The notes: generated by a model from the sequence alone, not told the origin. 64,000 nucleotides of DNA from Candidatus Treponema equifaecale (GCA_018064905.1 JAGHUJ010000023.1:29711-93710), one strand, 5' to 3'; numbered from the stretch's first letter, positions 7,481 to 15,869 are shown. Numbers and translations are program-made.

Positions 7481-8242
7481 ATGGCACAGTATATTCAGGG
7501 AAAAGATGAAGACGGTAAATTCCGTTTTGAAACAATGGTTTATTTCTGCGAAGCAAACGACAACAAGCAGCTTTCGCTTTATGATTTGCTTAAAATAACC
7601 TCTGACGGTGCGGTGGAAGACTACAACCAGCAGGGAATGAGCAGAGATGTTCTTTACAACAATCATTATGCGATTCTTGTAAGCAGACTTTCCTTCCACT
7701 TCCACAGAATGCCAAAGGAGAATGAAGCCATCGTATTTAAAACCTGGGAAGAAAAGCCAGAGCCGCTTCAGCTGGTTCGTGCATATGAAATTGAGAGCAA
7801 AACAGGCGAAAAGCTTGTAAGCGGAATCAGTTCATGGATTCTTGTTGATCCAGACAGCCGAAGAATCATTCCTACAAAGAAATTTGAAATGCGTCCTGAA
7901 ATTACAAGAGTTGAAGACCATGAATGCATGAAGTACGGAAAAATTCCTCATCCAGAGGAAGCTGAAATGCAGGTTTTTGACGAAAGAATCATCAAGTATT
8001 CAGATTTGGATGGAAACGGCCACACAAACAATGCCAGATACGGTGCCTTTGTTGCAGACGCTCTTCCAGAACAGCTCCGCCATGTGACTTTTACTGATTT
8101 CCGTTTGAACTACGCAAAGGAAGCCAAAATCGGCCAGAAGCTGACAGTTTACGGAAAGATTGATGAAGAAGTTAAGAAACTGATTTTAATCGGAAAAATG
8201 GAAGACGGAACAGTAAGCTTTGAAGCTGAATTGTGCTGGTAG
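7481..8242 (+). CDS. Acyl-ACP thioesterase (FatA/FatB-like)
   Basis: A 253-residue acyl-[acyl-carrier-protein] thioesterase that releases fatty acids from ACP. It shows two hot-dog halves. The first carries FETMVYFCEAND and the RDVLYNN segment; the second carries DLDGNGHTNNARYGAFVADALP, the family's Asn/His catalytic motif (D.D.N.H.NN..Y). The start at 7481 is chosen over an upstream in-frame codon at 7334 because AGAGG lies 7-11 bases ahead and homology begins just after it. The family is common in Treponema and Clostridia; a role in membrane fatty-acid turnover or short-chain acid release is inferred. Confidence 0.9.
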   Translation: MAQYIQGKDEDGKFRFETMVYFCEANDNKQLSLYDLLKITSDGAVEDYNQQGMSRDVLYNNHYAILVSRLSFHFHRMPKENEAIVFKTWEEKPEPLQLVRAYEIESKTGEKLVSGISSWILVDPDSRRIIPTKKFEMRPEITRVEDHECMKYGKIPHPEEAEMQVFDERIIKYSDLDGNGHTNNARYGAFVADALPEQLRHVTFTDFRLNYAKEAKIGQKLTVYGKIDEEVKKLILIGKMEDGTVSFEAELCW

Positions 8243-8358
8243 TGAAGATTGCCACGCGGATTTCAGGTTTACAATTGCTAAACCTGAAAAACAAGCGAGT
8301 CAATCCCTTGAACGAAGTGTGGATTGACCGTTTGTATTCGAGATTCCTACGGAATCTC

Positions 8359-8386
8359 AAAAAAATAGCCACCAAGGATGGTGGCT
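8359..8386 (-). terminator. Terminator of the efp operon
   Basis: On the minus strand the perfect 7-bp stem AGCCACC/GGTGGCT with a 6-nt loop (arms at 8367-8373 and 8380-8386) is followed by seven T (8359-8365). It lies about 150 bases beyond the efp stop codon. Confidence 0.8.
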
Positions 8387-8397
8387 GCTAAAGAATT

Positions 8398-8513
8398 CCC
8401 TAAATTGTCATTTCGAGCGAAGTCGAGAAATCTATAAATCGTTATAATATAATGAGTTATAGACCTCTCCACTACGGTCGAGGTGACAAAAATGATACTT
8501 TTTCAGTGGCCTC
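8398..8513. repeat. MITE-like palindromic element, copy A
   Basis: A 116-bp sequence matching 58175-58290 at all but a few positions. Its core is a large imperfect palindrome: GTCATTTCGAGCGAAGTCGA..TCTATA on the left and TATAGACC..TCGAGGTGAC on the right, around an AT-rich centre containing TATAATATAATGA. No coding capacity. The arms are the same family seen at 2698, 23348, 46885-46965 and 59055. Confidence 0.85.
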
Positions 8514-8532
8514 AGAAATGGTGGCCATTTTT

Positions 8533-9102
8533 TTAGTTCTTAGCTCTTTCTACGAATGAACCGTCGCGTGTATCGATTACGATGCGGTCATCTGTGTTAC
8601 AGAACAATGGAACTTTAACTTCCATACCTGTATCAAGTGTAGCTGGTTTTGTAGACTTACCAGAAGTATCACCCTTAACACCTGGTTCACAGTAAGTGAT
8701 TGTGCGAGTTACCTGGATTGGAAGGCGAACACCAACTGGTTTTCCTTCGTAGTATGTAACTTTTACTTCGTAGTCATCATCTGGAGAAATGTAACCAGCG
8801 TTGTCGCCGAGGTAGTCCTTTTCCAAAGTGATGTCATCGTAAGTTTCCTGATCCATGAAGTGGAAATCGTTTCCGTCGATGTAAGAAAGTTTTACAACTT
8901 TTTCTACCAATTCAACTTCTTCGAATTTTTCACCAGCATCAAGACCGAGGTCCATTGTGCTTCCTGTTACGATGTTTGCAACGCGGAGCTTTGTAACCAT
9001 ACCCTGGCGTCCTGATTTCTGTCCGAGCATCTTCTGAACGATAAGTGGTGCACCTTCATACATGAAAGCTGTTCCAACTTTGATTTCGTTTGTCATCAAC
9101 AT
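8533..9102 (-). CDS. efp: Translation elongation factor P
   Basis: EF-P (189 residues) relieves ribosome stalling at polyproline stretches. The N-terminal KOW-like domain, the OB domains and the conserved C-terminal region (GDTSGKSTKPATLDTGMEVKVPLF) are all present. The tip of the first domain reads KSGRQGM, with Arg at position 32 from the ATG at 9102. That is the residue rhamnosylated by EarP in Pseudomonas-type EF-P, in contrast to the Lys modified by EpmA. The adjacent earP supports this reading. GAGGT 9 bases upstream supports the ATG at 9102; an in-frame ATG two codons later is an alternative. It is the last gene of a minus-strand run, 95 bases after earP. Confidence 0.96.
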   Translation of the reverse strand: MLMTNEIKVGTAFMYEGAPLIVQKMLGQKSGRQGMVTKLRVANIVTGSTMDLGLDAGEKFEEVELVEKVVKLSYIDGNDFHFMDQETYDDITLEKDYLGDNAGYISPDDDYEVKVTYYEGKPVGVRLPIQVTRTITYCEPGVKGDTSGKSTKPATLDTGMEVKVPLFCNTDDRIVIDTRDGSFVERAKN

Positions 9103-9197
9103 AATATGTTACCTCAAAAAAAATAGTATGAATGTTTATTTAGTAATTTTAGAATGTTTTTCCAAGAATTTCAAGGACTCAAAATCACTGCGGCAAT

Positions 9198-10568
9198 CTA
9201 CATTTCAAGTTTGTCAATAAAATCAAGCAGGTGCTGGGCCAGGTTTCCGTTTGAAATCAGTTTTTCGCTGAATTTTCTGAAACTTTCCGTAAATCCACTT
9301 TCCTTTAAAGCAGAGTAGTGCAGCAGTTTTTTTAATAATTCTTTGGGCGTTGCCTCGCACCTTAAAGGTGCTCCGCCGGGCTCTTGCTGCAACTCCTCGC
9401 TGCGCTGTGGTGTTTCCGCAACGATCCCTAACGCAAAGTTTTCCGCTGTGGACTTGTTGTAGCTGTTCCAATATTCCTTCAAAACTCTGAATTGTTCTTC
9501 ATCAAAAAAAACTTCCATTCTGTCCAGCAAAGCGTTCACTTTTACCAGCTGATAATCTTCATCCTGAATATAAGCATGCCACACATAAGGAATGCCGCTC
9601 AAAGCCGCTCTGGAAAGAGAATCTTCACCCCGGATAAAGTTGAAATTCATCTGTGTTAAAAGGTAGTCCCATTCTTCCTGCTGAAGAAACGGCAGCTCCA
9701 GGACTTTAAATGGTTTTCCTGCTGCTTCATATGCCTTCATAAAAGGATCATGTCCTTTTCCAGAAGCAAGATTTACGCAAACGGAAAAATTTTTGTCCTT
9801 TCTCTGCATTTCATCCTGAAATTCCTGAATTGCCTGAACTATTGGAACACAGTTCCTTTCATATGAAAAAAATGAAATGTTAAAAACCGAGCAGGTGTTG
9901 ACTTCAACACCCAGGAACGAGCGGGTGTTGAAGTCAAGGCCCAAGAAGGAGCGGGCCTTGCGGGTGGCGTTTGAACCCGCAGAGGGGGTAGCGGAAAAGC
10001 TTTGCTTTGGAGCGAGGGGGAGACTTCCCCCACCTTTTGAAAAAATCAAACCTCCGGTTTTTTCAGTGAATCCGGGCATGAAGAAACGTTTTTTGATGTT
10101 GGTCTTGCGGGTGCCGCTTCTGAGAAGGTGAAAGTCGTCAGCATATTCTTCAGCAGTGAGATAATCCAGGTTCAGAATTTGAACAGGATTTGTAAAGGCC
10201 TCGGAAAAAATGCTGTTTTCAAGCCAGTCTGGTCTTCCGCACTGAAATCCTTCAATTATCACTGGATAATCTGCAATGTTCAATTCCAAATTATCTGCTT
10301 TTATCACGAAATTTTTGTCCGGAGTGCAGTTTTCCAGATCCCACTTTACAACTTTCCAGACAGAATCCTTGTAGTGGAATTCCTGAATGTCCTTTGAAGG
10401 ATTCACATCTTTTGCCATGGACTTAAAACTTTCCAGATTGCTTACCACCAGTGCCAGTTCAAGCTGTGGACGCAAATCTGAAACAGCCTTTGCAAGACGG
10501 TAGAGAACTCCGATGTCTCCAAAATTGTCCACTACCTTGCACAGAATCATCATGCTGTTAATTTTCAT
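9198..10568 (-). CDS. earP: EF-P arginine rhamnosyltransferase EarP, with two in-frame repeat insertions
   Basis: EarP transfers rhamnose from dTDP-rhamnose to Arg32 of EF-P (family formerly DUF2331, GT-B fold). The N-terminal VVDNFGDIGVLYRLAK motif carries the two catalytic Asp (14 and 18), and the nucleotide-sugar motif RGEDSLSRAALSGIPYVWHAY is in the C-terminal half. At 456 residues it is longer than typical EarP (about 375-380). The excess falls in two low-complexity blocks absent from the usual fold. One follows FTEKTGGLIFSK, spans about 55 residues (DNA about 9880-10050) and includes 10-residue repeats of the type RSFLGLDFN. The other, of about 25-30 residues (DNA about 9345-9435), sits in the loop after ENFALG. 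Both correspond to palindromic repeats, and the frame stays open. Eleven bases separate it from the lipase gene upstream. Confidence 0.93.
   Translation of the reverse strand: MKINSMMILCKVVDNFGDIGVLYRLAKAVSDLRPQLELALVVSNLESFKSMAKDVNPSKDIQEFHYKDSVWKVVKWDLENCTPDKNFVIKADNLELNIADYPVIIEGFQCGRPDWLENSIFSEAFTNPVQILNLDYLTAEEYADDFHLLRSGTRKTNIKKRFFMPGFTEKTGGLIFSKGGGSLPLAPKQSFSATPSAGSNATRKARSFLGLDFNTRSFLGVEVNTCSVFNISFFSYERNCVPIVQAIQEFQDEMQRKDKNFSVCVNLASGKGHDPFMKAYEAAGKPFKVLELPFLQQEEWDYLLTQMNFNFIRGEDSLSRAALSGIPYVWHAYIQDEDYQLVKVNALLDRMEVFFDEEQFRVLKEYWNSYNKSTAENFALGIVAETPQRSEELQQEPGGAPLRCEATPKELLKKLLHYSALKESGFTESFRKFSEKLISNGNLAQHLLDFIDKLEM
9345..9435. repeat. Palindromic repeat inserted in earP (site 2)
   Basis: A GC-rich block with GCACCTTAAAGGTGC (perfect arms) and CTCGCTGCGCTG, ending GCAACGATCCCTAACGC. 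Similar ATCCCTAAC endings occur in the intergenic repeat at about 21376-21400, and a reversed GTTAGGGA at 44644. It encodes about 30 residues with no counterpart in typical EarP. Confidence 0.65.
9880..10050. repeat. Tandem 30-bp repeat and palindromes inserted in earP (site 1)
   Basis: GAGCAGGTGTTG (9889), GAGCGGGTGTTG (9919) and GAGCGGGCCTTG (9949) mark three units spaced exactly 30 bp, so each adds 10 codons. The first unit contains the palindrome GGTGTTGACTTCAACACC. To the right follow GC-rich inverted repeats, including GGGGGAGACTTCCCCC. Base composition is clearly richer in GC than the flanking earP sequence. Confidence 0.8.
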
Positions 10569-10579
10569 TTCTGATTCCT

Positions 10580-12760
10580 TTAGAATTTCAAACCGAATCG
10601 AATTGAAGGCACAAGATGCACAGAATCTCCAAAGTTGATGGAACCGATTCTCTGTTTTCGTATTTCCTGGTCGAATGCACCGTCGTTAAAGTCATTTATG
10701 TTCAGGTCAAATACTCCTGCCACAAAAATCTGAAAGCGATGGACAGGTTTAAATGAAAGTGAAAGCCTCAAAGAAGGAACAAGATTCAATCCCTTGTCTT
10801 CGATATCTTCAAAAATGTAAATGAAGCGTGTGTAAAGTTCTGTATCCAGCATAAGGTTTCCGTAGAGAGGATGCTGATGTCCAATTCCCGGCGAAAGTTC
10901 AAAAATATCACCAAAATTTGAAAGAGGCTGATGGGTCAAAATGCTTCCATAAATGTTTTTTGTTCCAAAATGAACTCCAAGTCCAATGTGCTGGTCAATG
11001 TCTATGTTCAGTTCAGGCTGAATTGTAAATTTTTTGTTAAGTTCAAGTCCTGCCTCTTGAACCTGCTTTTTGAGTTCAAGACCGTGTATTTTTTTTGCTG
11101 TAATCTGTTCATCTTCAAGCAGCACTTGTCCTGCTTTAAAACTCAGACCGATTCCTTCCCGTGGATAAAGGTTCTGTTTTTCTGAAGTGTGAACCAGATA
11201 ACCTGCCACGTCATATTGTTCAACCGTTGCGCGGATTATGGTTGGAATGAGGCTTGGTTTGTATATCAGCACTTTGAAATTTTCATTTGCAGGAAAACCA
11301 ATGACTGTTTTCTTTCCCAACAGTGGCATTGCAGCAATCGGAACCTTTATGTTTTTGTACTGAATTACTCCATCCAGTACCTGCGCAAGAAGATTTCCAT
11401 CAAAGTCAAATATTGCACATTCGTAGTAGCCGTCCAGAATAATCTGAGTGCTGCCTAATGTAGAACGAATTTCATTTTCATTCAATGCAAGCATGCAGGA
11501 AAGGTACAGTTCGCAGGCGTGCATATCAACAAAGGCATTCTTCACATAGTCAACTCCGCCGTCTGTTGATTCGTTCAGTCTTTCTGCCAGCCTGTTGAAA
11601 ATACCATCGCTTTCGTTCTGTGCGTTTTCTGTCTGATTTTCATTCTGTTCATTTACGACAGCCGTTGTTTTTTCAGTGGCCTTTGGAAATATCTGCCACA
11701 TCATTTTTTCGCCACGGTTTCTCAGATTAAATGTACCTGAATAATAGGAATGAACGTCCTTGTAGAAGCTGGTAAGAAAACGCGCTATTCCACTCTGAAT
11801 GAAGGTTCCGTTTTTGAATGGACAATAGTCACGCTCCAAAAGTATGTTGTAATATTTGTTGATTCTTGGAACATAGCTTTTGTCGTACAGTTCTTTATCC
11901 GTGTTCCAGCGGTTCGGCAGTGTGATTATATGACCGTATTTTTTGAATTTCCAATTGTTTCTGCAAGGTGGAACCGTAGGAACAATGTCCTCACCGTTCA
12001 CGATATTCCAGATGAAGTTATATTTGTAGTTGTTTACATCGTCGGCCTGAGTTACGTTTGGTGCAGCGAATGTGTAAACGAACATTTTTTCAGAATTGAA
12101 TATGCTCTGGTCAACAAGACTTGCCCCAAGAAGATTTGCAACTGCTGCTCCACGGCTGTGACCTGTAATCAAAAAACAGGCCTCGTCAGGATCGATTTTT
12201 TGTTTGAGCATGTAGTACACAAGTGCATTCTGAACCTGAACCATAGTTCTGTAGAAGCCCTCATGCATGATGGTGTCCGCTCGTGTTGAATCGCTGATGG
12301 CAAGATTTGAGATCCATTCGTTTGCATTCAAAGGGGTTCCTCTTATGACTACAAAAATCAGCGTCTTGTTTCCGGATGGCCCTGAGATTTGTTTAGAAGC
12401 AAAACTGAAGGCTGCCTGATTGTCACCAAGCACAGGGGTGGAATAATCTATCTTGTAGTGAAATTCCATTGCGTTTTCTTTTATTCCCAATGCCTTGTAG
12501 CTGAGTTTGACTTCATTTTCATTTGGATTCTCTGCAACATCAACATAAGAAATTTCCGAAAGCATCGCGGCAACTCTTGCAATTCCGTGATGGTATTCAA
12601 AGGCTGAAGCTTCCAGAATCCAGTTGTCGTTCCATTCTGTTGAAACAGGCTGAGGTCTTGGAGAGACGGTCATAAGTCCAGAAACTGGAAATGTGAGATT
12701 TAATGAATAAGCGTTTATTGCACCAAAAAGGGCAGCTGCCAGTGTGAGTAATTTTTTCAT
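10580..12760 (-). CDS. Lipase (class 3 type) with C-terminal outer-membrane barrel-like region
   Basis: A 726-residue exported protein. It has an N-terminal signal peptide (MKKLLTLAAALFGAINAYS), then an alpha/beta-hydrolase lipase_3 domain (about 40-330) with the nucleophile elbow ITGHSRGAAVANLLGA and a FAAPNVTQADDVN..VNGEDIVP segment carrying the likely catalytic Asp. A middle part of unknown fold follows. The last ~170 residues alternate polar and hydrophobic residues (ELNIDIDQHIGLGVHFGT, LRLSLSF, FQIFVAGVFDLNI) and end in IRFGLKF, the terminal aromatic typical of outer-membrane beta-barrels. It may be a surface-tethered lipase, but whether it forms a barrel is inference. It lies between htrA (15 bases upstream) and earP (11 bases downstream). 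Confidence 0.82.
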   Translation of the reverse strand: MKKLLTLAAALFGAINAYSLNLTFPVSGLMTVSPRPQPVSTEWNDNWILEASAFEYHHGIARVAAMLSEISYVDVAENPNENEVKLSYKALGIKENAMEFHYKIDYSTPVLGDNQAAFSFASKQISGPSGNKTLIFVVIRGTPLNANEWISNLAISDSTRADTIMHEGFYRTMVQVQNALVYYMLKQKIDPDEACFLITGHSRGAAVANLLGASLVDQSIFNSEKMFVYTFAAPNVTQADDVNNYKYNFIWNIVNGEDIVPTVPPCRNNWKFKKYGHIITLPNRWNTDKELYDKSYVPRINKYYNILLERDYCPFKNGTFIQSGIARFLTSFYKDVHSYYSGTFNLRNRGEKMMWQIFPKATEKTTAVVNEQNENQTENAQNESDGIFNRLAERLNESTDGGVDYVKNAFVDMHACELYLSCMLALNENEIRSTLGSTQIILDGYYECAIFDFDGNLLAQVLDGVIQYKNIKVPIAAMPLLGKKTVIGFPANENFKVLIYKPSLIPTIIRATVEQYDVAGYLVHTSEKQNLYPREGIGLSFKAGQVLLEDEQITAKKIHGLELKKQVQEAGLELNKKFTIQPELNIDIDQHIGLGVHFGTKNIYGSILTHQPLSNFGDIFELSPGIGHQHPLYGNLMLDTELYTRFIYIFEDIEDKGLNLVPSLRLSLSFKPVHRFQIFVAGVFDLNINDFNDGAFDQEIRKQRIGSINFGDSVHLVPSIRFGLKF

Positions 12761-12775
12761 TTTTCTTTTCCGATT

Positions 12776-14134
12776 TTAGAGAGCGGTTCTCGAATTTGAA
12801 GATAAACCTGAGCCTTCAGTTTGTTGCTGGGAAGTCTGCTGCGATTCCCTGGAATCCAGAGTTACCTTCAGTTTTTTGTATTCGTCATTTCTGTATACGG
12901 TTACTGTAACAGTGTCTCCCGGTTTTTTTGCTTCCAGTGCACTTGTGTAATCTGCGTATGTTCGAACATCAATATTGTCGATTTTTGTGATTATGTCACC
13001 GCCAAGATAAATCGTAGTCGGATTGAAGCGGCTTCCATACTGAACTTGTTCCGTTCCACCAAGAATTCCGCACTTGTCTGCAGATGAACCAGACTCAACC
13101 TGGCTTACGAGAATGCCATAGTTTATTTTGATTCCTGCATATCTTGCGATTGATGAAGTCATCTGAACCGGCTTGATTTTCATGACACCACGGCGAACTT
13201 TTCTGTAGGTGATAAGGTCTTCCACAACTCTGCGGGCTGTGCTTACAGGAACTGCAAATCCAATTCCCGCAGAACTGCCTGAATTTGAAATGATCATTGT
13301 GTTGATTCCGACCATTTTTCCTTTTGTATCAAGAAGCGGGCCGCCAGAATTACCTGGATTGATGGCTGCATCTGTCTGAATCATGTTTCTGATGATTACA
13401 TTTGAACTTTCCTGAATCGGGCGTCCAAGACCTGAAATTATTCCGGTTGTCATGGTTCTTTCAAGGGCAAATGGGTTTCCAATAGCGATTACTTTCTGTC
13501 CAACCTTAAGCTTGTCCGAGTCTCCAAAATCAATTGTCTTAAGCTGAACATTATCAGGAGGATCAAATTTTATTACGGCAATGTCGCTTTCAACATCTTT
13601 TCCTATTACAACGCCTTCGTATGAGGTTCCGTCTGCCAGAGAAATATTTATCTTGCTGGCATTTGAAATTACATGAACATTTGTCACTACATAACCGCGT
13701 TTGTCGATGATGGAGCCTGAACCGGAACCACCGTCCTGAACAATCGGTTCAAGAAACCAGTTTACTCCCATGACCTGAGTGGTGATGTTAACTACGGCCT
13801 CATTGCATTTTTCGTATACAGAAATGTTCTGAAGCTCATCCTGAGTGTAGGCTGAGTCAAAATTCTGTGAGGAATTCTTTGAGGCTGCCACTGTATATGT
13901 TTTTTCATCAAAAGATTTTTCTTCAATAATAAGGGCAGTTTTATTTGAATCTGGGGTCTGAACTGTTCCATCCTTCTGATTTGCAGAAGCTTCAGAAACT
14001 TCCACCTGTGCGTCGTGCTTTACTTCTGTTTCTGTCTTTGAAAGAAAAGCAAATCCAGCAACGGCAAATACAATTCCCGCCAGAATTCCAAAAAAAGTTG
14101 ATTTTATAAGTTGCAGTTTTGAATAAAGTTTCAT
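12776..14134 (-). CDS. HtrA/DegP-family serine protease
   Basis: A 452-residue periplasmic S1C protease for envelope protein quality control. It has one N-terminal membrane anchor (about 12-32, GILAGIVFAVAGFAFL), a variable linker, a trypsin-like domain with His in VVTNVHVIS, Asp in VESDIAVIKF and Ser in INPGNSGGPLLD, and one PDZ domain (about 315-420, with GGDIITKIDNIDV). The tail is Ser/Gln-rich. One PDZ resembles DegS/HtrA of the membrane-anchored type rather than DegP with two. Its ATG overlaps the stop of the upstream PEGA gene by 4 bases, so translation is coupled. Confidence 0.95.
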   Translation of the reverse strand: MKLYSKLQLIKSTFFGILAGIVFAVAGFAFLSKTETEVKHDAQVEVSEASANQKDGTVQTPDSNKTALIIEEKSFDEKTYTVAASKNSSQNFDSAYTQDELQNISVYEKCNEAVVNITTQVMGVNWFLEPIVQDGGSGSGSIIDKRGYVVTNVHVISNASKINISLADGTSYEGVVIGKDVESDIAVIKFDPPDNVQLKTIDFGDSDKLKVGQKVIAIGNPFALERTMTTGIISGLGRPIQESSNVIIRNMIQTDAAINPGNSGGPLLDTKGKMVGINTMIISNSGSSAGIGFAVPVSTARRVVEDLITYRKVRRGVMKIKPVQMTSSIARYAGIKINYGILVSQVESGSSADKCGILGGTEQVQYGSRFNPTTIYLGGDIITKIDNIDVRTYADYTSALEAKKPGDTVTVTVYRNDEYKKLKVTLDSRESQQTSQQQTEGSGLSSNSRTAL

Positions 14135-14466
14135 AGTTCCATTATACTTTTTTTCAGCTCAACATAAAAGTTCTGACGAAGACCTTTTTCCACCTGAATC
14201 TCATATTCTTCAGACTTGTGGCCTTTTTTTGTGACTTTAAGACTGTATGTGCCTTCCCGAAGATTTTTTATCTTAAGCTCAGTTTTTCCCTGATACTCTC
14301 CGTTTATGTAGACAGAGGCCTTTGCTGTGTTGCAGCGAATTGAAATTTCAGTTTTGTCTTCTGCTATTTCCACATTTTCCTCACTTAAAAGAGGTTCTGA
14401 AAAAGCAGGTGCAGAGAAGAGTAGAAAAAAAACAGCGGACAATATAAAAATCAGTCTTGAATTCAT
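14131..14466 (-). CDS. Secreted PEGA-domain protein
   Basis: A 111-residue exported protein with a signal peptide (ending about PAFSEP) and one PEGA domain (about 45-105: ASVYINGEYQGKTELKIKNLREGTYSLKVTKKGHKSEEYEIQV). PEGA domains are short beta-sandwich surface or periplasmic modules, common in spirochaetes and thought to bind ligands or proteins. The 4-base overlap with htrA suggests joint production; a role as an accessory to the protease is possible but not shown. Confidence 0.88.
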   Translation of the reverse strand: MNSRLIFILSAVFFLLFSAPAFSEPLLSEENVEIAEDKTEISIRCNTAKASVYINGEYQGKTELKIKNLREGTYSLKVTKKGHKSEEYEIQVEKGLRQNFYVELKKSIMEL

Positions 14467-14475
14467 GCTTTTAAA

Positions 14476-15159
14476 CTATTGCGAATCCATCTCTTTGTCA
14501 AATTTATCAAGCAAACCGTGTTCCAGAAAACTGAAATGGCCGTTTCTTGTGATGATTATGTGATCAACCATTGTTATTCCCAGCAGATAAGATGCCGCAT
14601 ACAGCCGTTTTGTTGTGTTTATGTCATCTTGTGAAGGAGCTGGATTTCCTGCAGGATGATTATGGCTCAAAACAACAGCCGAGGCGTGCTCTTTTATTGC
14701 TTCTATGAAAACTTCAGCAGGCCGCATTATGGCCATATTTCCTGAACCAGTGCAGATTACCCTAATAGAGATTATTTCTTTTGCTCCGTTCAAGCTGACG
14801 CAGATGAAATGTTCCGTGTTCTGGACTGCGTAATTTTGAATGTATGGAATTACATCCCGTGGAGTTTTTAGCGCACACTGAGGCTTTCTGTTCAGTCTTC
14901 GTCCCAGCTCCAGTGCCGATGCAATGGAAAGGGCTTTGTTTGGTCCGATTCCGTTTATCTTCAAGAGATTTTCCACAAGATTTTCGGGATTTGACTTCAT
15001 TACAGCTTCCAGCACTTTTTGAGAAAGCGGTTCTATTGGCAGCTGTTTTGTTCCGGAACCCAGTACCATCATCAAAAGCTCCTCATTGCTTGGATAGCTG
15101 ATTCCATTCTGCAAAGTAAGTTCCCGCACTCCGATTTTGTCTTTAATTTGATTTTCCAT
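14476..15159 (-). CDS. radC: RadC-family JAB/MPN-domain protein
   Basis: A 227-residue protein of the RadC family. The N-terminal helix-hairpin-helix part contains LLKINGIGPNKALSIASALELGRR. The C-terminal JAB metallo-domain has the metal motif SHNHPAGNPAPSQDD. The family was named for DNA repair, but the repair role in E. coli has been questioned and the biochemical function remains unclear. It is the first gene of a likely six-gene minus-strand operon (radC, PEGA, htrA, lipase, earP, efp). A TATAAT lies on the minus strand near 15198-15203, about 40 bases upstream of the ATG. Confidence 0.93.
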   Translation of the reverse strand: MENQIKDKIGVRELTLQNGISYPSNEELLMMVLGSGTKQLPIEPLSQKVLEAVMKSNPENLVENLLKINGIGPNKALSIASALELGRRLNRKPQCALKTPRDVIPYIQNYAVQNTEHFICVSLNGAKEIISIRVICTGSGNMAIMRPAEVFIEAIKEHASAVVLSHNHPAGNPAPSQDDINTTKRLYAASYLLGITMVDHIIITRNGHFSFLEHGLLDKFDKEMDSQ

Positions 15160-15272
15160 CTTCTACCTTTTTTCGTTTTTTGAAATAAAATTCCTCATTA
15201 TATAAGTAGAAAAAAATGTTCAGTTTCGGCAGTATTTTTCAGAAAAAATGCAAAAATTCCGATAATTTTTTT

Positions 15273-15869
15273 ATGAGGAATTTAAAAATTAAACATTTTG
15301 GAGTTTTTTCAGCGATTTGTGCTGTGATCTTTGCTTTTTCTGCCTGTGTTTCCACAAAGCATGTGGAGCCTTGTTCAAGAGAACTGTTGGGTACTGGAAT
15401 TAAAAGTCCTGTTCAGCTGGCAGATTTTTTCATTTCACACAATCCTGAGTATGGAAAAACTGAAATCTTAAAAATGGCGGAAGTTTACGTGGCTGAAGCG
15501 GCAATGGAAAACATAAATTCAGATGCAGCTTTTGTTCAGATGTGCCTGGAAACTGGTTTTCTGCGATACGGTAATCTGGTTCAGCCTGAATGGAACAACT
15601 TTTGTGGACTTGGAGCAATGGGACCAGAACATCCCGGAGAAATTTTTGAGACAATGGAAATTGGTGTACGCGCCCATATTCAGCACTTGCAGGCCTATGC
15701 AACCACGGCAGAAGTTGAGCTGAATAATCCTCTTGTGGATCCGCGATACAGCTGGCCGCACAAGACCAGAAATGCAAAAACCGTATTCGAGCTGGCAGGC
15801 ACCTGGGCCACCGACAAGGAATACGGCTTTAAGTTGGACAATCTTCTAAGCGAACTGGAAAATTTCTAG
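15273..15869 (+). CDS. Glucosaminidase-like lipoprotein
   Basis: A 198-residue lipoprotein (signal MRNLKIKHFGVFSAICAVIFAFSAC) followed by a domain resembling the N-acetylglucosaminidase family (Flagellar-type/LytG PF01832). The conserved pieces are AAFVQMCLETGFLRYG (catalytic Glu in ETG), NNFCGLGAMGP and the later QHLQAYAT. Such enzymes cut the glycan of peptidoglycan. The start at 15273 is preferred because it gives a normal lipoprotein signal; an in-frame ATG at 15216 would add 19 residues and is preceded by a TATAAG box at 15201, so a leaderless start there cannot be excluded. The end abuts the convergent pyrH stop codon with no gap. Confidence 0.8.
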   Translation: MRNLKIKHFGVFSAICAVIFAFSACVSTKHVEPCSRELLGTGIKSPVQLADFFISHNPEYGKTEILKMAEVYVAEAAMENINSDAAFVQMCLETGFLRYGNLVQPEWNNFCGLGAMGPEHPGEIFETMEIGVRAHIQHLQAYATTAEVELNNPLVDPRYSWPHKTRNAKTVFELAGTWATDKEYGFKLDNLLSELENF

